A DNA stretch of 36,432 nt, taken from NCBI GenBank assembly GCA_028696515.1, contig JAQVGX010000005.1, positions 1 to 36,432 on the forward strand. The letters are read 5' to 3'. The notes under the pieces were generated by a model. The model saw nothing but the letters and a program-made list of their open reading frames with translations. It made no database searches and was not told where the DNA came from. A program made the position numbers and the translations under genes. The stretch comes from Candidatus Dojkabacteria bacterium (GTDB taxonomy: Bacteria; Patescibacteriota; Dojkabacteria; JAHIVN01). Positions 1 through 7,985 of the stretch are shown one piece after another (position 1 is the stretch's first letter; each line of letters starts with the position of its first letter).

Positions 1-16
1 TTTGTCCATTTCGAGC

Positions 17-45
17 AGTATTAATAGTTTAAGTCCATTAATACT
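17..45. repeat. Perfect inverted repeat downstream of the sigma factor gene
   Basis: Nine-base arms AGTATTAAT (17-25) and ATTAATACT (37-45) are separated by 11 bases. The repeat lies between the end of the sigma factor gene and the window edge, where a minus-strand ATG at 7-9 could begin the next gene. It could be an operator or a weak terminator; there is no clear T-tract. AT-rich DNA makes chance palindromes fairly common. Confidence 0.4.
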
Positions 46-124
46 ATAGATTCTCTACTTATTTTTAAAGTTCTTATCTAATTCACACATTAGGCCCAAT
101 AATTCTTGTTGAGCTAAGTAATTG

Positions 125-637
125 TTAACTAAGAGCAATTAGTTTTTTCAAGTTTTTAATGCCTCTTTTCTGGGTAGTTTTTACGTAGTTCATATTCTTT
201 CCAAGTTTTTCAGCTATTTCGTTGAGCTTCATTTTATCCATAAGCCGCATGTAAAGGACTTGTTTTTGCTTTTCAGGTAATTTGAGAATAAACTTAAGTG
301 CTTTGTCTTCAAGCGTAGGTTTTTGATCGATTTCCTGAAGAAAATTCTGAGTATATTGGGCAAAGTTTTCTATATGATTCTCATCAAAAGTCAATTCGTC
401 ACGGTATTTCTTGCGCAGAAACTTGAGAAATACATTTTTTGCTATGCCAAACAGAAAATTTCTAGGATTTCCAATGGTTTTGTTCTTTTTAATCTGATTG
501 ATAAATGTAAGAAAGGTTTCACTTGCTAAGTCTTCGGCTTTTTCTTTTGAAAGTGTTTTATAATAGAAGAAACGATAGATTTGCACTATATTTTGCTCAT
601 AGACGATTTCTATCTCGGTTGTGTCAAGTACGGTCAT
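125..637 (-). CDS. ECF-type RNA polymerase sigma-70 family factor
   Basis: This 170-residue protein has the two-domain layout of an extracytoplasmic-function sigma factor. Residues about 12-80 form region 2 (an aromatic patch, then the acidic 'KAEDLASETFL' helix used for core and -10 recognition). Residues about 110-165 form region 4, with 'LPEKQKQVLYMRLMDKMKLNEIA' style helix-turn-helix features that bind the -35 box. It would direct RNA polymerase to a small stress or envelope regulon. No anti-sigma factor is visible; the region that could encode one downstream is cut by the window edge. Upstream, a TACTAT box sits 7 bases before the ATG, so the mRNA may be leaderless. The family call is secure; the target genes are unknown. 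Confidence 0.88.
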   Translation of the reverse strand: MTVLDTTEIEIVYEQNIVQIYRFFYYKTLSKEKAEDLASETFLTFINQIKKNKTIGNPRNFLFGIAKNVFLKFLRKKYRDELTFDENHIENFAQYTQNFLQEIDQKPTLEDKALKFILKLPEKQKQVLYMRLMDKMKLNEIAEKLGKNMNYVKTTQKRGIKNLKKLIALS

Positions 638-745
638 CTCGAATATAGTAGCAAAAATCTAAATAAGATTAATAGAGCGGTAAAGTACAATTCTCAAATA
701 AAACAAAATGGGAAATGCATTCTAGAAAATTCGATTGGCAGCTAT

Positions 746-1936
746 CTATCTCATGAAAAGGTAAACTAGCGAGCTTATGGCGGCGACTATAAATGCAGAA
801 TATAAATAGTTGAATTGCCAAACAATAATGGCAAGAATTATCATTATCAATCCTCCTCCGATGTGATAAGCCATTTCCCTGAGTACAACATATTCATCTG
901 CTAGACTCTTTATGCTTTTAAATCTGTTGTACATAGCTTTTTCAAAGGGAATTCGTGCGACCATATCCCCGAATTTCTGTATGTTATCTGCAACAAAAAA
1001 GAAGAGCCCGCTTGTGGGGAGGCCTTTGATGATCCAGCCGATCGATGAGGTGGTCACACCTATTCTCAAAATCTTTGTTTTTAGGTGTTTCTTTTTGTCG
1101 ATTAGGTATCCAAGGGTAAATACAAAAATGCCTGTGAAGAGAGAAACCCCTGAGGCTATGAGTCCAAGATCAAGGATGTTTTCAAGGACAGTATAAACAA
1201 ACAGTCCCCAGAAAACGCTTGCGATGTAAGCATTTATTCCTTCTGCATAAAAAGGCAGATAGTACTTGATCCTCTTTGTGCTGAATAGAAATTTCAAAAA
1301 GCCTTTGAAAGTGAGCGACGAGTGAGGTCTCTCATCCGGACCGGTTAGGAGAGGTATGGCTGATATTAACAGTAGTAGAACTTCGAGTGTGATAAGGTGA
1401 GTCAATGAGAGTTTTATTAGTATAATTGCTCCTGCTATCGGGGCAACAACGGATGTGAGCTGTCCGATCAGATAGAATGTTCCGATGTTTTTTCCGCTTT
1501 CCCTTCTTCTCATAAACAGACTTAGATCTGTATGAAATGCCGGCCAGTAGAAAGACTGGTAGGTAGTGGCTATCGTCGCTAGGATTATGAAGGCAAAGAT
1601 TGTAAGGACAGGACTTGAAGCAAGAGATAAACCAAGATTGGACACTGAAAGGATGGTTAGGCAGTAAAGAATTAGGAAAATAGTTCCCCAGATAAGATTC
1701 TTTTTGATGCCGATTTTCCCCATGATTCTAGCGCCTACATGAGCAAAAGTCGCATAGTAAAAGCTTTGAAGTCCGTAGTAAAGAAGTACCAGTTCAAACC
1801 TGTGATCCAGGATATTGAAGAATATGATAGGTTCAAAAAGAGTGTAAAGCCCTTGTCCCAGATTCTTGAAAACAACTGATATTTTGACATCTTTGATGTC
1901 TGATTTTTCTAACTTTTCGGCTATGTGTGGACGCAT
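746..1936 (-). CDS. MFS-type multi-spanning membrane transporter
   Basis: This 396-residue protein is hydrophobic throughout, with about 10-12 membrane segments and a basic central cytoplasmic loop near residue 200 (after 'LLTGPDERPHSS'). Its length and topology fit the major facilitator superfamily. Short charged loops such as 'RIMGKIGIKKN' after the second pair of helices resemble the MFS motif A loop. The start ATG at 1936 is preceded by a TATATT box about 30 bases upstream and has no clear ribosome-binding site. It lies 108 bases downstream of the sigma factor start, in the same orientation. The substrate cannot be inferred; a drug or metabolite efflux role is only a guess. Confidence 0.7.
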   Translation of the reverse strand: MRPHIAEKLEKSDIKDVKISVVFKNLGQGLYTLFEPIIFFNILDHRFELVLLYYGLQSFYYATFAHVGARIMGKIGIKKNLIWGTIFLILYCLTILSVSNLGLSLASSPVLTIFAFIILATIATTYQSFYWPAFHTDLSLFMRRRESGKNIGTFYLIGQLTSVVAPIAGAIILIKLSLTHLITLEVLLLLISAIPLLTGPDERPHSSLTFKGFLKFLFSTKRIKYYLPFYAEGINAYIASVFWGLFVYTVLENILDLGLIASGVSLFTGIFVFTLGYLIDKKKHLKTKILRIGVTTSSIGWIIKGLPTSGLFFFVADNIQKFGDMVARIPFEKAMYNRFKSIKSLADEYVVLREMAYHIGGGLIMIILAIIVWQFNYLYSAFIVAAISSLVYLFMR

Positions 1937-2107
1937 AATGGGAGTAGACTAAGTTCATTGTTCCAATATAGCAGATCAATGATGTGTTGTCTAAGAAGAA
2001 GTAAGATTTTATCATCTGATATCAGTAAGTGATAGTGGTATAAAGCGGGCTAGAAACTTGGAAGAAGTAAGGGTAAAATCATAATATAAAATTCAATTAG
2101 TGCCTTT

Positions 2108-2674
2108 CTATTCGAGGGCTTCGGAATCATCTTCAATTGTGAGCAGGTAAAAGGTATTTATATCGTATGGATCTTGGGTTCGAATAGTTGCGATGTCATA
2201 GCCTTCATCTTGAAATGCTGTAAGGAAAACATCAACTGCCCCTTCTTCGTAGTGTTCTATCTTCATGGGGTCATCGATCTGGGAAAAAAGAATTGTCCGG
2301 ACCCCATAATCAGCCAGTATATTTGCAAGTTCGATCAGCTCCTCTATCGTGAGATAATCTGGTATATTTGATAAAAAGACAAACTCCGGATTATGTTCTT
2401 CTAAGAGTCGATCAAATTGAGGACTTGTGACATCTACTAGGAGCGGTCTGGAACCGGTAACTTCTACAATTTGGGATTCGAATTCACTAATCTGTCTTCT
2501 ATTGACGTCAAATGAAATTATTGTCGCTTCTGGCCATATATTCGCAAATAAATTCGGCCATGGTTCACCACCCACGACGGTAACTATTATATTCGGTGGA
2601 GGTCTAATTCTTCGAGCAATCCTTTTTATAACTTGCGGGCTCTCGGTTGCCATCTCATAAAAGTGTTGTTCCAT
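2108..2674 (-). CDS. Rossmann-fold, methyltransferase-like protein
   Basis: This is a 188-residue soluble protein. The stretch 'IIVTVVGGEPWPNLFAN' followed by 'IISFDVNRRQISEFE' resembles motif I (nucleotide loop) and the acidic post-I strand of class I SAM-dependent methyltransferases. 'FVFLSNIPDYL' would be the motif IV strand. The pattern is reminiscent of the DUF3419/BtaA and nicotianamine-synthase-like groups, but it is too short to be a complete BtaA. Whether it methylates anything is unknown. An extended -10 promoter (TGCTATAAT) lies 33 bases upstream of the start. It is divergent from the DUF362 gene. Confidence 0.5.
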   Translation of the reverse strand: MEQHFYEMATESPQVIKRIARRIRPPPNIIVTVVGGEPWPNLFANIWPEATIISFDVNRRQISEFESQIVEVTGSRPLLVDVTSPQFDRLLEEHNPEFVFLSNIPDYLTIEELIELANILADYGVRTILFSQIDDPMKIEHYEEGAVDVFLTAFQDEGYDIATIRTQDPYDINTFYLLTIEDDSEALE

Positions 2675-2706
2675 TAGAAGTTTTTGTAGTTCAATTTAGG
2701 TTAATT

Positions 2707-2715
2707 ATTATAGCA
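2707..2715 (-). promoter_or_regulatory. Extended -10 promoter for the methyltransferase-like gene
   Basis: Read on the minus strand, TGCTATAAT is a perfect TATAAT with the upstream TGn of an extended -10 element. No good -35 box is present at 17 bases, which is typical for extended -10 promoters. It would give a 5' leader of roughly 25 bases. Confidence 0.6.
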
Positions 2716-2761
2716 TATTGGCAATCATATTTTCATCTGGAGAAGAGGGCTTTTCTTTTTT

Positions 2762-2790
2762 TTGACAGTATTATTTTATTGCGGTATCTT
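2762..2790 (+). promoter_or_regulatory. Sigma-70 promoter upstream of the DUF362 gene
   Basis: TTGACA (2762-2767), a 17-base spacer, then TATCTT (2785-2790). The -35 box is a perfect consensus and the spacing is ideal. Transcription would begin near 2797, leaving about 30 bases before the DUF362 start codon. Confidence 0.65.
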
Positions 2791-2827
2791 TATTTGTTTA
2801 TATGATATATAAGTTCCGGGAAATCTG

Positions 2828-3625
2828 ATGAATAGGGTCATAAGGCAAAAAGCAGGGAAGGATCTCAGGACAACCATTAAACGATTATTATTAGAATTAT
2901 GGAAGAGGGATAAATTGATAAATCCCTGGGACAAAGTTCTCCTTAAACCAAACTTCAACACAGCTGATCCATTTCCGGCATCTTCAGATATTGATTTTAT
3001 CCGGGCCGTTGCAGAAGTATTATCAAATTATGGGGTTCGAAATATGATTCTTGGAGATTCGTGTACGTTCAGTCAGAATACACGCAAAGTAATGGAGAAG
3101 AAGGGGATTTTTGAGCTGGAGAAAGAATTTATGAATCTGAAAGTTATTTCGTTTGATGAAGGAAAATGGATAAAAAAAGAATCAAAAGATGCAAAATACT
3201 TTAAGTGTGTTTACATCCCTGAAATACTTGAAGAAGTAGATAGAATGATACTACTCCCTTGTCTTAAAACTCATTTTATTGCTCAGTATACTGGTGCCCT
3301 GAAGCTTGCAGTAGGTTTTATGAGGCCCATTCAAAGATTGAAACTACATATGGGTAAGGTCCAGGAAAAAATTGCCGAATTAAATACTCTATTCGCTCCT
3401 GATCTTGTTATCATGGATGCCAGAAAGTGCTTTATAAATAAAGGTCCCTCCAGCGGTGAGATTCGTGAGCCAAATCTGCTCCTTGCTTCAACAAGCAGGG
3501 TTGAAATCGATGTCGAGGGAGTAAAGATAATTCAAAGATTTGAGGGGAATTCTCTTACACAGATTAAACCTCAAAATCTGCCCCAAGTGAAAGTGGCTCG
3601 GGAGCTCGGAATTGACACTAATTGA
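2828..3625 (+). CDS. DUF362 domain protein, possibly frameshifted at its 3' end
   Basis: The 265-residue product carries the DUF362 signature: an early 'LLKPNFN' strand, a central 'GDSCTFSQNTRKVMEK' loop, 'LPCLKTHFIAQYTGALKLAVG' and a final 'DLVIMDARKCF'. DUF362 proteins are often linked to iron-sulfur clusters or ferredoxin domains, but the reaction is unknown and no Cys-rich ferredoxin tail is present here. The frame ends at TGA 3623-3625. The next frame continues as IEELGKLEVTIIPIKWGR to a stop at 3675-3677, which looks like a natural C-terminus and would overlap natA by 13 bases. A one-base deletion or sequence error near 3620 is therefore possible. It is probably co-transcribed with the ABC genes that follow. 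Confidence 0.75.
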   Translation: MNRVIRQKAGKDLRTTIKRLLLELWKRDKLINPWDKVLLKPNFNTADPFPASSDIDFIRAVAEVLSNYGVRNMILGDSCTFSQNTRKVMEKKGIFELEKEFMNLKVISFDEGKWIKKESKDAKYFKCVYIPEILEEVDRMILLPCLKTHFIAQYTGALKLAVGFMRPIQRLKLHMGKVQEKIAELNTLFAPDLVIMDARKCFINKGPSSGEIREPNLLLASTSRVEIDVEGVKIIQRFEGNSLTQIKPQNLPQVKVARELGIDTN

Positions 3626-3664
3626 GGAACTCGGTAAACTCGAAGTTACTATTATTCCAATAAA

Positions 3665-4396
3665 ATGGGGAAGATAACTGTAAGTGTGAAAAATCTTTCG
3701 AAAAAGTTTGATAAATTTTTAGCTGTTGATTCTATTAATTTTGATGCAAAAGAGGGCGAGATCTTTGGTCTATTGGGTCCAAATGGGGCCGGCAAAACTA
3801 CTACGTTACGTATTATCTCATCGATTTTACAGCCAACTGGAGGAAAAGCTGAAGTCTGCGGCTTTGACGTTGTAAAGAATTCTCATAAGGTTCGAGAAAA
3901 CATTGGGATACTGACAACCGAGATAGGTGTGTACGATAGATTTACCGGAAATGAGAATCTAAATTACTTTGGTGAGCTGTATGGCCTTACAAAAGATAAG
4001 ATTAGAAGCCGATTGGAAGAATTGACACAGCTGCTTGAGATGGGGGATTTCATAGATCGGAAAGCCGGAAATTATTCTACCGGCATGAAACAAAAGCTGG
4101 CAATTGCAAGATCTATAATTCATGATCCGAAAGTTGTTATTCTGGATGAGCCAACTACGGGATTGGATGTTTTGGCGTCAATTACAGTTGTCGATTTTAT
4201 GCGCAAGGAGAAAGAGGCCGGAAAAACTGTTATTCTGTCAACTCATAGAATGCCTGATGCTGAGAAGCTTTGTGATAGAGTAGCTATTATGTACAAGGGA
4301 AAGATTATAAAAATTGATACTGTGCGAGGACTTTTCGGAGAAACCGGAACGAGTGATCTAGAGGAAGCTTTTCTTAAAATGATAAATCAAAAGTAA
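3665..4396 (+). CDS. natA: ABC transporter ATP-binding protein, NatA-like
   Basis: The 243-residue ATPase drives export together with the permease encoded directly downstream. Walker A is GPNGAGKTT (residues 38-46), the signature is 'YSTGMKQKLAIARS' (near 138) and Walker B is 'VVILDEPTTGLD' (near 158), followed by the 'STHRM' switch His. The sequence is of the NatA/ABC-2 exporter type (drug, sodium or polysaccharide export). The start ATG has no ribosome-binding site and lies within the alternative 3' frame of the DUF362 gene, suggesting translational coupling. Only one base separates its stop from natB. The symbol reflects resemblance only; the substrate is not known. Confidence 0.88.
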   Translation: MGKITVSVKNLSKKFDKFLAVDSINFDAKEGEIFGLLGPNGAGKTTTLRIISSILQPTGGKAEVCGFDVVKNSHKVRENIGILTTEIGVYDRFTGNENLNYFGELYGLTKDKIRSRLEELTQLLEMGDFIDRKAGNYSTGMKQKLAIARSIIHDPKVVILDEPTTGLDVLASITVVDFMRKEKEAGKTVILSTHRMPDAEKLCDRVAIMYKGKIIKIDTVRGLFGETGTSDLEEAFLKMINQK

Positions 4397-4397
4397 C

Positions 4398-5624
4398 ATG
4401 AAAAATATCATTACTATCTGGAAAAAGGAACTGAAGGATGCCATCAGAGATAGAAGAACGCTGATGGCTATGATAGTCATGCCCATGGTACTTATGCCTA
4501 TGATCATAGTCGGCATGTTTAAACTAATCGATTATCAGGTCAGTCAGTCAAAGAAGCAAGAAGTAAAGATTGCTGTTCAGAATAGGGAGAAAGAAGAAAA
4601 TCTGGTAGGGTTTATCTCGGCCCAGGAAAACCTAGTTGTCGTAGATGCTCCCAGCGATCTTTCGGCTGCAGTAAAAGACAAAGAGATTGACTTGGCAGTT
4701 CTTGTTCCTTTTGACATTGGGCAAAGGCTCAAAGCAGAAGAACCTGTAAGTCTTCAAATATTGGGACATTCTTTGAATAGCAGGTCTGAAGTAGCCTTTG
4801 GGCGAGTCAGTCAGGCTGTAACAGCTTACAACAGTCAAATACTAGCATCCAGGTTTAAAGAACAAAAGGTGAGCGGGAGCATTCTGACTGGCATAACAGT
4901 TGAGAGAAAGGATGTTGCTACAAGTGAGGAAATAGGAGGATTTGGTCTGGGGTATTTACTGCCTCTTTTTATCGTGATGTGGGCTAATGTAGGTGGGCAG
5001 TACATAGCAATAGATGTTTCTGCAGGGGAGAAAGAGCGAAAGACTCTTGAGGCCCTATTATTGACTCCTGTCAAAAGAATAGAAATCGTTTTTGGGAAAT
5101 TTCTTGCTGTAGCCACTTCGGCTCTTACTTCTGTTGTCATTTCTTTGGCAGGTATCTACGTGGTGATAAATCACTTTGGATTAAAGCTGAATGAGAATGG
5201 GAATATTTCGGAAACAGGAACTTCATCTGACAGTTTCGTAATCGATTTCTCGGTCGAACCGGCAGCGTTATTAGTAATTTTAATTGTGAGTATCCTTTTG
5301 GTACTTGTTTTTTCTGCTATGCTTCTATCTATATCAATCTTTGCCAAAAGTTATAAAGAAGCACAAAACTATCTTGGTCCGTCATACATGTTTATCATTC
5401 TTCCTGTTGTTATAGTAAACTCTATTCCTGATTTCAAGCCCCCGCTTGGTTTATTTGCTGTACCGGCTGTCAACGCGATATTGCTTTTCAAGGAGGTTTT
5501 AATCGGAGTATACGACTGGGGGCATATCATTACAACAGCTATATCTTTAGCCGTTTTTGCGCTGTCGGCTGTATTCATTGCAACAAGAATATATTCAAAT
5601 GAGAAGGTTTTGTTTAGATCATAA
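4398..5624 (+). CDS. natB: ABC-2 type permease, NatB-like
   Basis: This 408-residue membrane protein is the partner of the preceding ATPase. It has one N-terminal membrane segment (about residues 20-40), a large extracytoplasmic domain (about 45-175) and five or so C-terminal segments. 'ISAGEKERKTLEALLLTPV'-like residues near 210-230 form the coupling-loop motif diagnostic of the ABC2 permease/NatB family ('DVSAGEKERKTLEALL'). It probably exports a small ion, peptide or drug. Its 3' end overlaps the convergent ABC-F gene by 11 bases, so no room is left for a terminator between them. Confidence 0.87.
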   Translation: MKNIITIWKKELKDAIRDRRTLMAMIVMPMVLMPMIIVGMFKLIDYQVSQSKKQEVKIAVQNREKEENLVGFISAQENLVVVDAPSDLSAAVKDKEIDLAVLVPFDIGQRLKAEEPVSLQILGHSLNSRSEVAFGRVSQAVTAYNSQILASRFKEQKVSGSILTGITVERKDVATSEEIGGFGLGYLLPLFIVMWANVGGQYIAIDVSAGEKERKTLEALLLTPVKRIEIVFGKFLAVATSALTSVVISLAGIYVVINHFGLKLNENGNISETGTSSDSFVIDFSVEPAALLVILIVSILLVLVFSAMLLSISIFAKSYKEAQNYLGPSYMFIILPVVIVNSIPDFKPPLGLFAVPAVNAILLFKEVLIGVYDWGHIITTAISLAVFALSAVFIATRIYSNEKVLFRS

Positions 5625-7080
5625 AAGTGCTCGTTGTATCAAGAAGCTTCCTCTCCGTTAATGTTATCGTTCTGCTAATACCGATACTACTGACGAAATA
5701 TCTATCATGAGAGATCAATAGAATTGCTCCATCAAATTCTGAAAGCGCATCTTCGATAATTTCCTTTGTTTGGATATCTAAGTGATTCGTTGGCTCGTCA
5801 AGTATCAGAAAGTCATATTTATGCTGTGAAAAAATGCAGAACGATAATCGAGCTCTTTGTCCGGGACTTAATACTTTAAGTTTGTTGTTTCTAAATTCCT
5901 TAGAGAAAAGAAATCTTTCGAGTGCACCGAATGATTTGTCATAAGGTATACCGGTATTCTTGAGAAAATAATCTTCTACAGTTGCGTCCATATCAAGATG
6001 ACTTTGATCTTGAGAAAAATATGTCCAGGTAATATTCTCACCCCAGCTTATATTGCCTGAACTTGGCTGAAGCTTTCCCCTAAGTAGATTTATGAAAGTC
6101 GTTTTACCTATACCGTTGCGACCGTAAAACCAGATCTTTCCCTTTCCGTAAATTGAAAAATCGGTATCTTTAAGAATTTCTTTATCCTTTTTATATCCAA
6201 ATGTTAGTTTCTCTACTTCAACTACCTTTTTGCTGTTGTGTACAAATCCGTCGAGTCCAAATTTTTTCACCCTTTTTTCTTCATATTCATTGATTTCATT
6301 TGAAACAACTTCACGTTCAAGTCTTTTCTTAGCCGCTTTGACAGCTTTCCCTCGCTTTTTACCATTACTTATCCTGCGGGCATTGTTTATCAGGTTTTCG
6401 AGTCTTTCTCTTTTTCTTTCTTGAAATGAAAATTGCCGAGCTCTGTCTTCGATAAATTTTTGTTTACCGACAAGATAGTCATCATAATTCCCTTCAAAAA
6501 TATTAAGGCTTTTTTCATCAATCTCAAATATTTTATTTACAGTATTATTCAAAAATTCTCTGTCGTGTGAAATGATAATGCAAACACCGGGAAATTCTTT
6601 GATGAAACTTTCAAACCAAAGAATACCTTCGATGTCAAGATGGTTTGTGGGTTCATCAAGTAACAGAATAGTTGGCTCCTTGATCAGTAATTCGGCCAGC
6701 TTCAACTTCATCTTCTGACCTTCGCTGAGAGTGTGTATGTATTGAAATTCATCGGCATCATCAAAACTAAGCTTTGATAAGATAATTTTTACTTTGTACA
6801 TTTCGGTATAGGGGTCTTCAACAAGGTTCTCAAGAAACTCGCCAACTAACTGGTCATTGGGAAACGTAAATTCCTGTTGAAGATAGCCTATTACTTCATT
6901 TACAACTTCAACTTTTCCCTGATCAGCATTTTCTTCTCCCGAGATAATTCTCAGCAAAGTAGTTTTCCCACAGCCGTTCAATCCTACAAGACCAACTTTT
7001 TCGCTGTCGCCCAGTAAAAAGGATATGTCCTCAAATAATACATCAAGATATTGTTTCGTGACTTTTTCAAGTTTTAACAT
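5614..7080 (-). CDS. ABC-F family ATPase (ribosome-associated)
   Basis: This 488-residue protein has two ABC ATPase domains in one chain and no membrane segments, the hallmark of ABC-F proteins that act on the ribosomal E site. Walker A motifs are GLNGCGKT (about 33-40) and GRNGIGKTT in the second half; signatures are 'LSEGQKMKLKLAE' and 'LSPGQRARLSF'; both Walker B motifs read 'LLDEPTNHLDI/LILDEPTNHLDI'. The basic helical linker between domains ('ERKRERLENLINNARRISNG') corresponds to the P-site tRNA interaction motif. It could be an EttA/Uup-like translation factor or an antibiotic-resistance protein; sequence alone does not separate these. It is divergent from rsmE. Confidence 0.88.
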   Translation of the reverse strand: MLKLEKVTKQYLDVLFEDISFLLGDSEKVGLVGLNGCGKTTLLRIISGEENADQGKVEVVNEVIGYLQQEFTFPNDQLVGEFLENLVEDPYTEMYKVKIILSKLSFDDADEFQYIHTLSEGQKMKLKLAELLIKEPTILLLDEPTNHLDIEGILWFESFIKEFPGVCIIISHDREFLNNTVNKIFEIDEKSLNIFEGNYDDYLVGKQKFIEDRARQFSFQERKRERLENLINNARRISNGKKRGKAVKAAKKRLEREVVSNEINEYEEKRVKKFGLDGFVHNSKKVVEVEKLTFGYKKDKEILKDTDFSIYGKGKIWFYGRNGIGKTTFINLLRGKLQPSSGNISWGENITWTYFSQDQSHLDMDATVEDYFLKNTGIPYDKSFGALERFLFSKEFRNNKLKVLSPGQRARLSFCIFSQHKYDFLILDEPTNHLDIQTKEIIEDALSEFDGAILLISHDRYFVSSIGISRTITLTERKLLDTTSTFMI

Positions 7081-7152
7081 ATCTTTATCTTCTAAAGTTT
7101 CTAGACAATAACAGTTAAAAAATATATCATTATTTCAACAAAAAGTTAACTT

Positions 7153-7165
7153 TATATTGCAGAAT
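7153..7165 (+). promoter_or_regulatory. -10 box giving a probable leaderless rsmE mRNA
   Basis: TATATT (7153-7158) ends 7 bases before the ATG at 7166, so transcription should start at or next to the start codon. This favours ATG 7166 over the in-frame TTG at 7157, which overlaps the -10 box. No convincing -35 box was found. Confidence 0.5.
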
Positions 7166-7855
7166 ATGAAGATTCATAGATTTATCATCGACACAGATCT
7201 GAAATCCTTAAAGATAAATATCAAAGAAAGAACAATCACAGATCAGATCCGGAAGGTTTTGAGAATGAAGACGGGAGAAAAAATCAAGCTCTCTAATGGA
7301 AGAGGGAAAGAAGTTCTAGCGGAAATTGTTGAAATCAATTCCAGAAGTATAGATGTTTGTGTTCTGGAAGGTCCATACGAACTGCCTCAAAATAAAAATG
7401 AGGTCAATCTCTATGGTGCGATTCTAAAAAGAAGCAACTTCGAGCTTGTTGTTCAAAAGGCCACAGAAGTAGGTGTTACCCGAATTATCCCTATTGTTAC
7501 AAATCGAACAGTAAAATTGAATCTGAATCTGCAGCGTTTGTCTTCAATCGCACGCGAGGCGGCGGAGCAATCCGGGAGGGGATATGTTCCTGAGATATCT
7601 GGCATAGTTAGCTTGGAAGGGGCGGCAAAACTTGCAGGGCAGAACTCTTTTAACATGATTTTTGACGAGAGCGGAAGAGGATTAGCTTATAACCAACAGC
7701 TGACGGCAAACAGAGAACAGAAACCTGATACGGAAAGGGTAAAGATCGGTATTTGGGTTGGGCCTGAGGGAGGATGGACTGAAGAGGAATTGAATCTGGC
7801 AAGGAAGAATGATTTCAGGTTAGTATCTCTTGGAAATTTTACAATGCGAGCATAG
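7166..7855 (+). CDS. rsmE: 16S rRNA m3U1498 methyltransferase RsmE, interrupted by an in-frame TAG
   Basis: RsmE uses SAM to methylate N3 of U1498 in 16S rRNA. The 229-residue product begins with the family's 'KIHRF' PUA-like domain, includes 'GAILKRSNFELVVQKATEVGV' and 'AREAAEQSGR', and ends with the SPOUT knot 'WVGPEGGWTEEEL' and 'VSLGNF'. The usual ending is LG-x-R-x-L-R-A-E-T-A-A. Here the frame reads LGNFTMRA, then TAG (7853-7855), then TAAIVAVYLFSSGMIK and TGA at 7904-7906. The stop replaces exactly the conserved Glu, so about 17 C-terminal residues that help form the SAM knot are lost unless the stop is read through or is a sequence error. If terminated, the protein is probably inactive. 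Confidence 0.85.
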   Translation: MKIHRFIIDTDLKSLKINIKERTITDQIRKVLRMKTGEKIKLSNGRGKEVLAEIVEINSRSIDVCVLEGPYELPQNKNEVNLYGAILKRSNFELVVQKATEVGVTRIIPIVTNRTVKLNLNLQRLSSIAREAAEQSGRGYVPEISGIVSLEGAAKLAGQNSFNMIFDESGRGLAYNQQLTANREQKPDTERVKIGIWVGPEGGWTEEELNLARKNDFRLVSLGNFTMRA

Positions 7856-7879
7856 ACAGCTGCAATAGTAGCTGTTTAT
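7852..7879 (+). other. Stem-loop embedding the rsmE TAG codon
   Basis: ATAGACAGCT (7852-7861) pairs with AGCTGTTTAT (7870-7879), a 10-bp stem with one G-U pair and an 8-base loop. The in-frame TAG is inside the 5' arm and the T-rich run CTATTTTCTT follows. It may be a terminator for the shortened gene or simply structure in coding DNA; a recoding role is speculative. Confidence 0.4.
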
Positions 7880-7946
7880 CTATTTTCTTCTGGAATGATC
7901 AAGTGATTTTGGATGTGATTCTTGCGATTGCATTCAAATCTATCCT

Positions 7947-7976
7947 TTGTTATTATGAGCTATCTAAACTTATAAT
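7947..7976 (+). promoter_or_regulatory. Promoter of the superoxide reductase-domain gene
   Basis: TTGTTA (7947-7952), an 18-base spacer, then a perfect TATAAT (7971-7976). The ATG at 7986 is only 9 bases beyond the -10 box, so the transcript probably has no or almost no 5' leader, and no Shine-Dalgarno sequence is present. Confidence 0.65.
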
Positions 7977-7985
7977 AAACATTTC

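Noticed and set aside
1-9. Start of an anti-sigma factor gene on the minus strand (ATG at 7-9)
   Set aside because: Only three codons are inside the window; nothing can be said about the product.
7853-7855. General reassignment of TAG to an amino acid, which would rescue rsmE
   Set aside because: TAG ends several intact genes at their expected length (SprT-like at 14112, gatC at 18127, the SPFH gene at 25679, the gene at 15151), so TAG is a normal stop.
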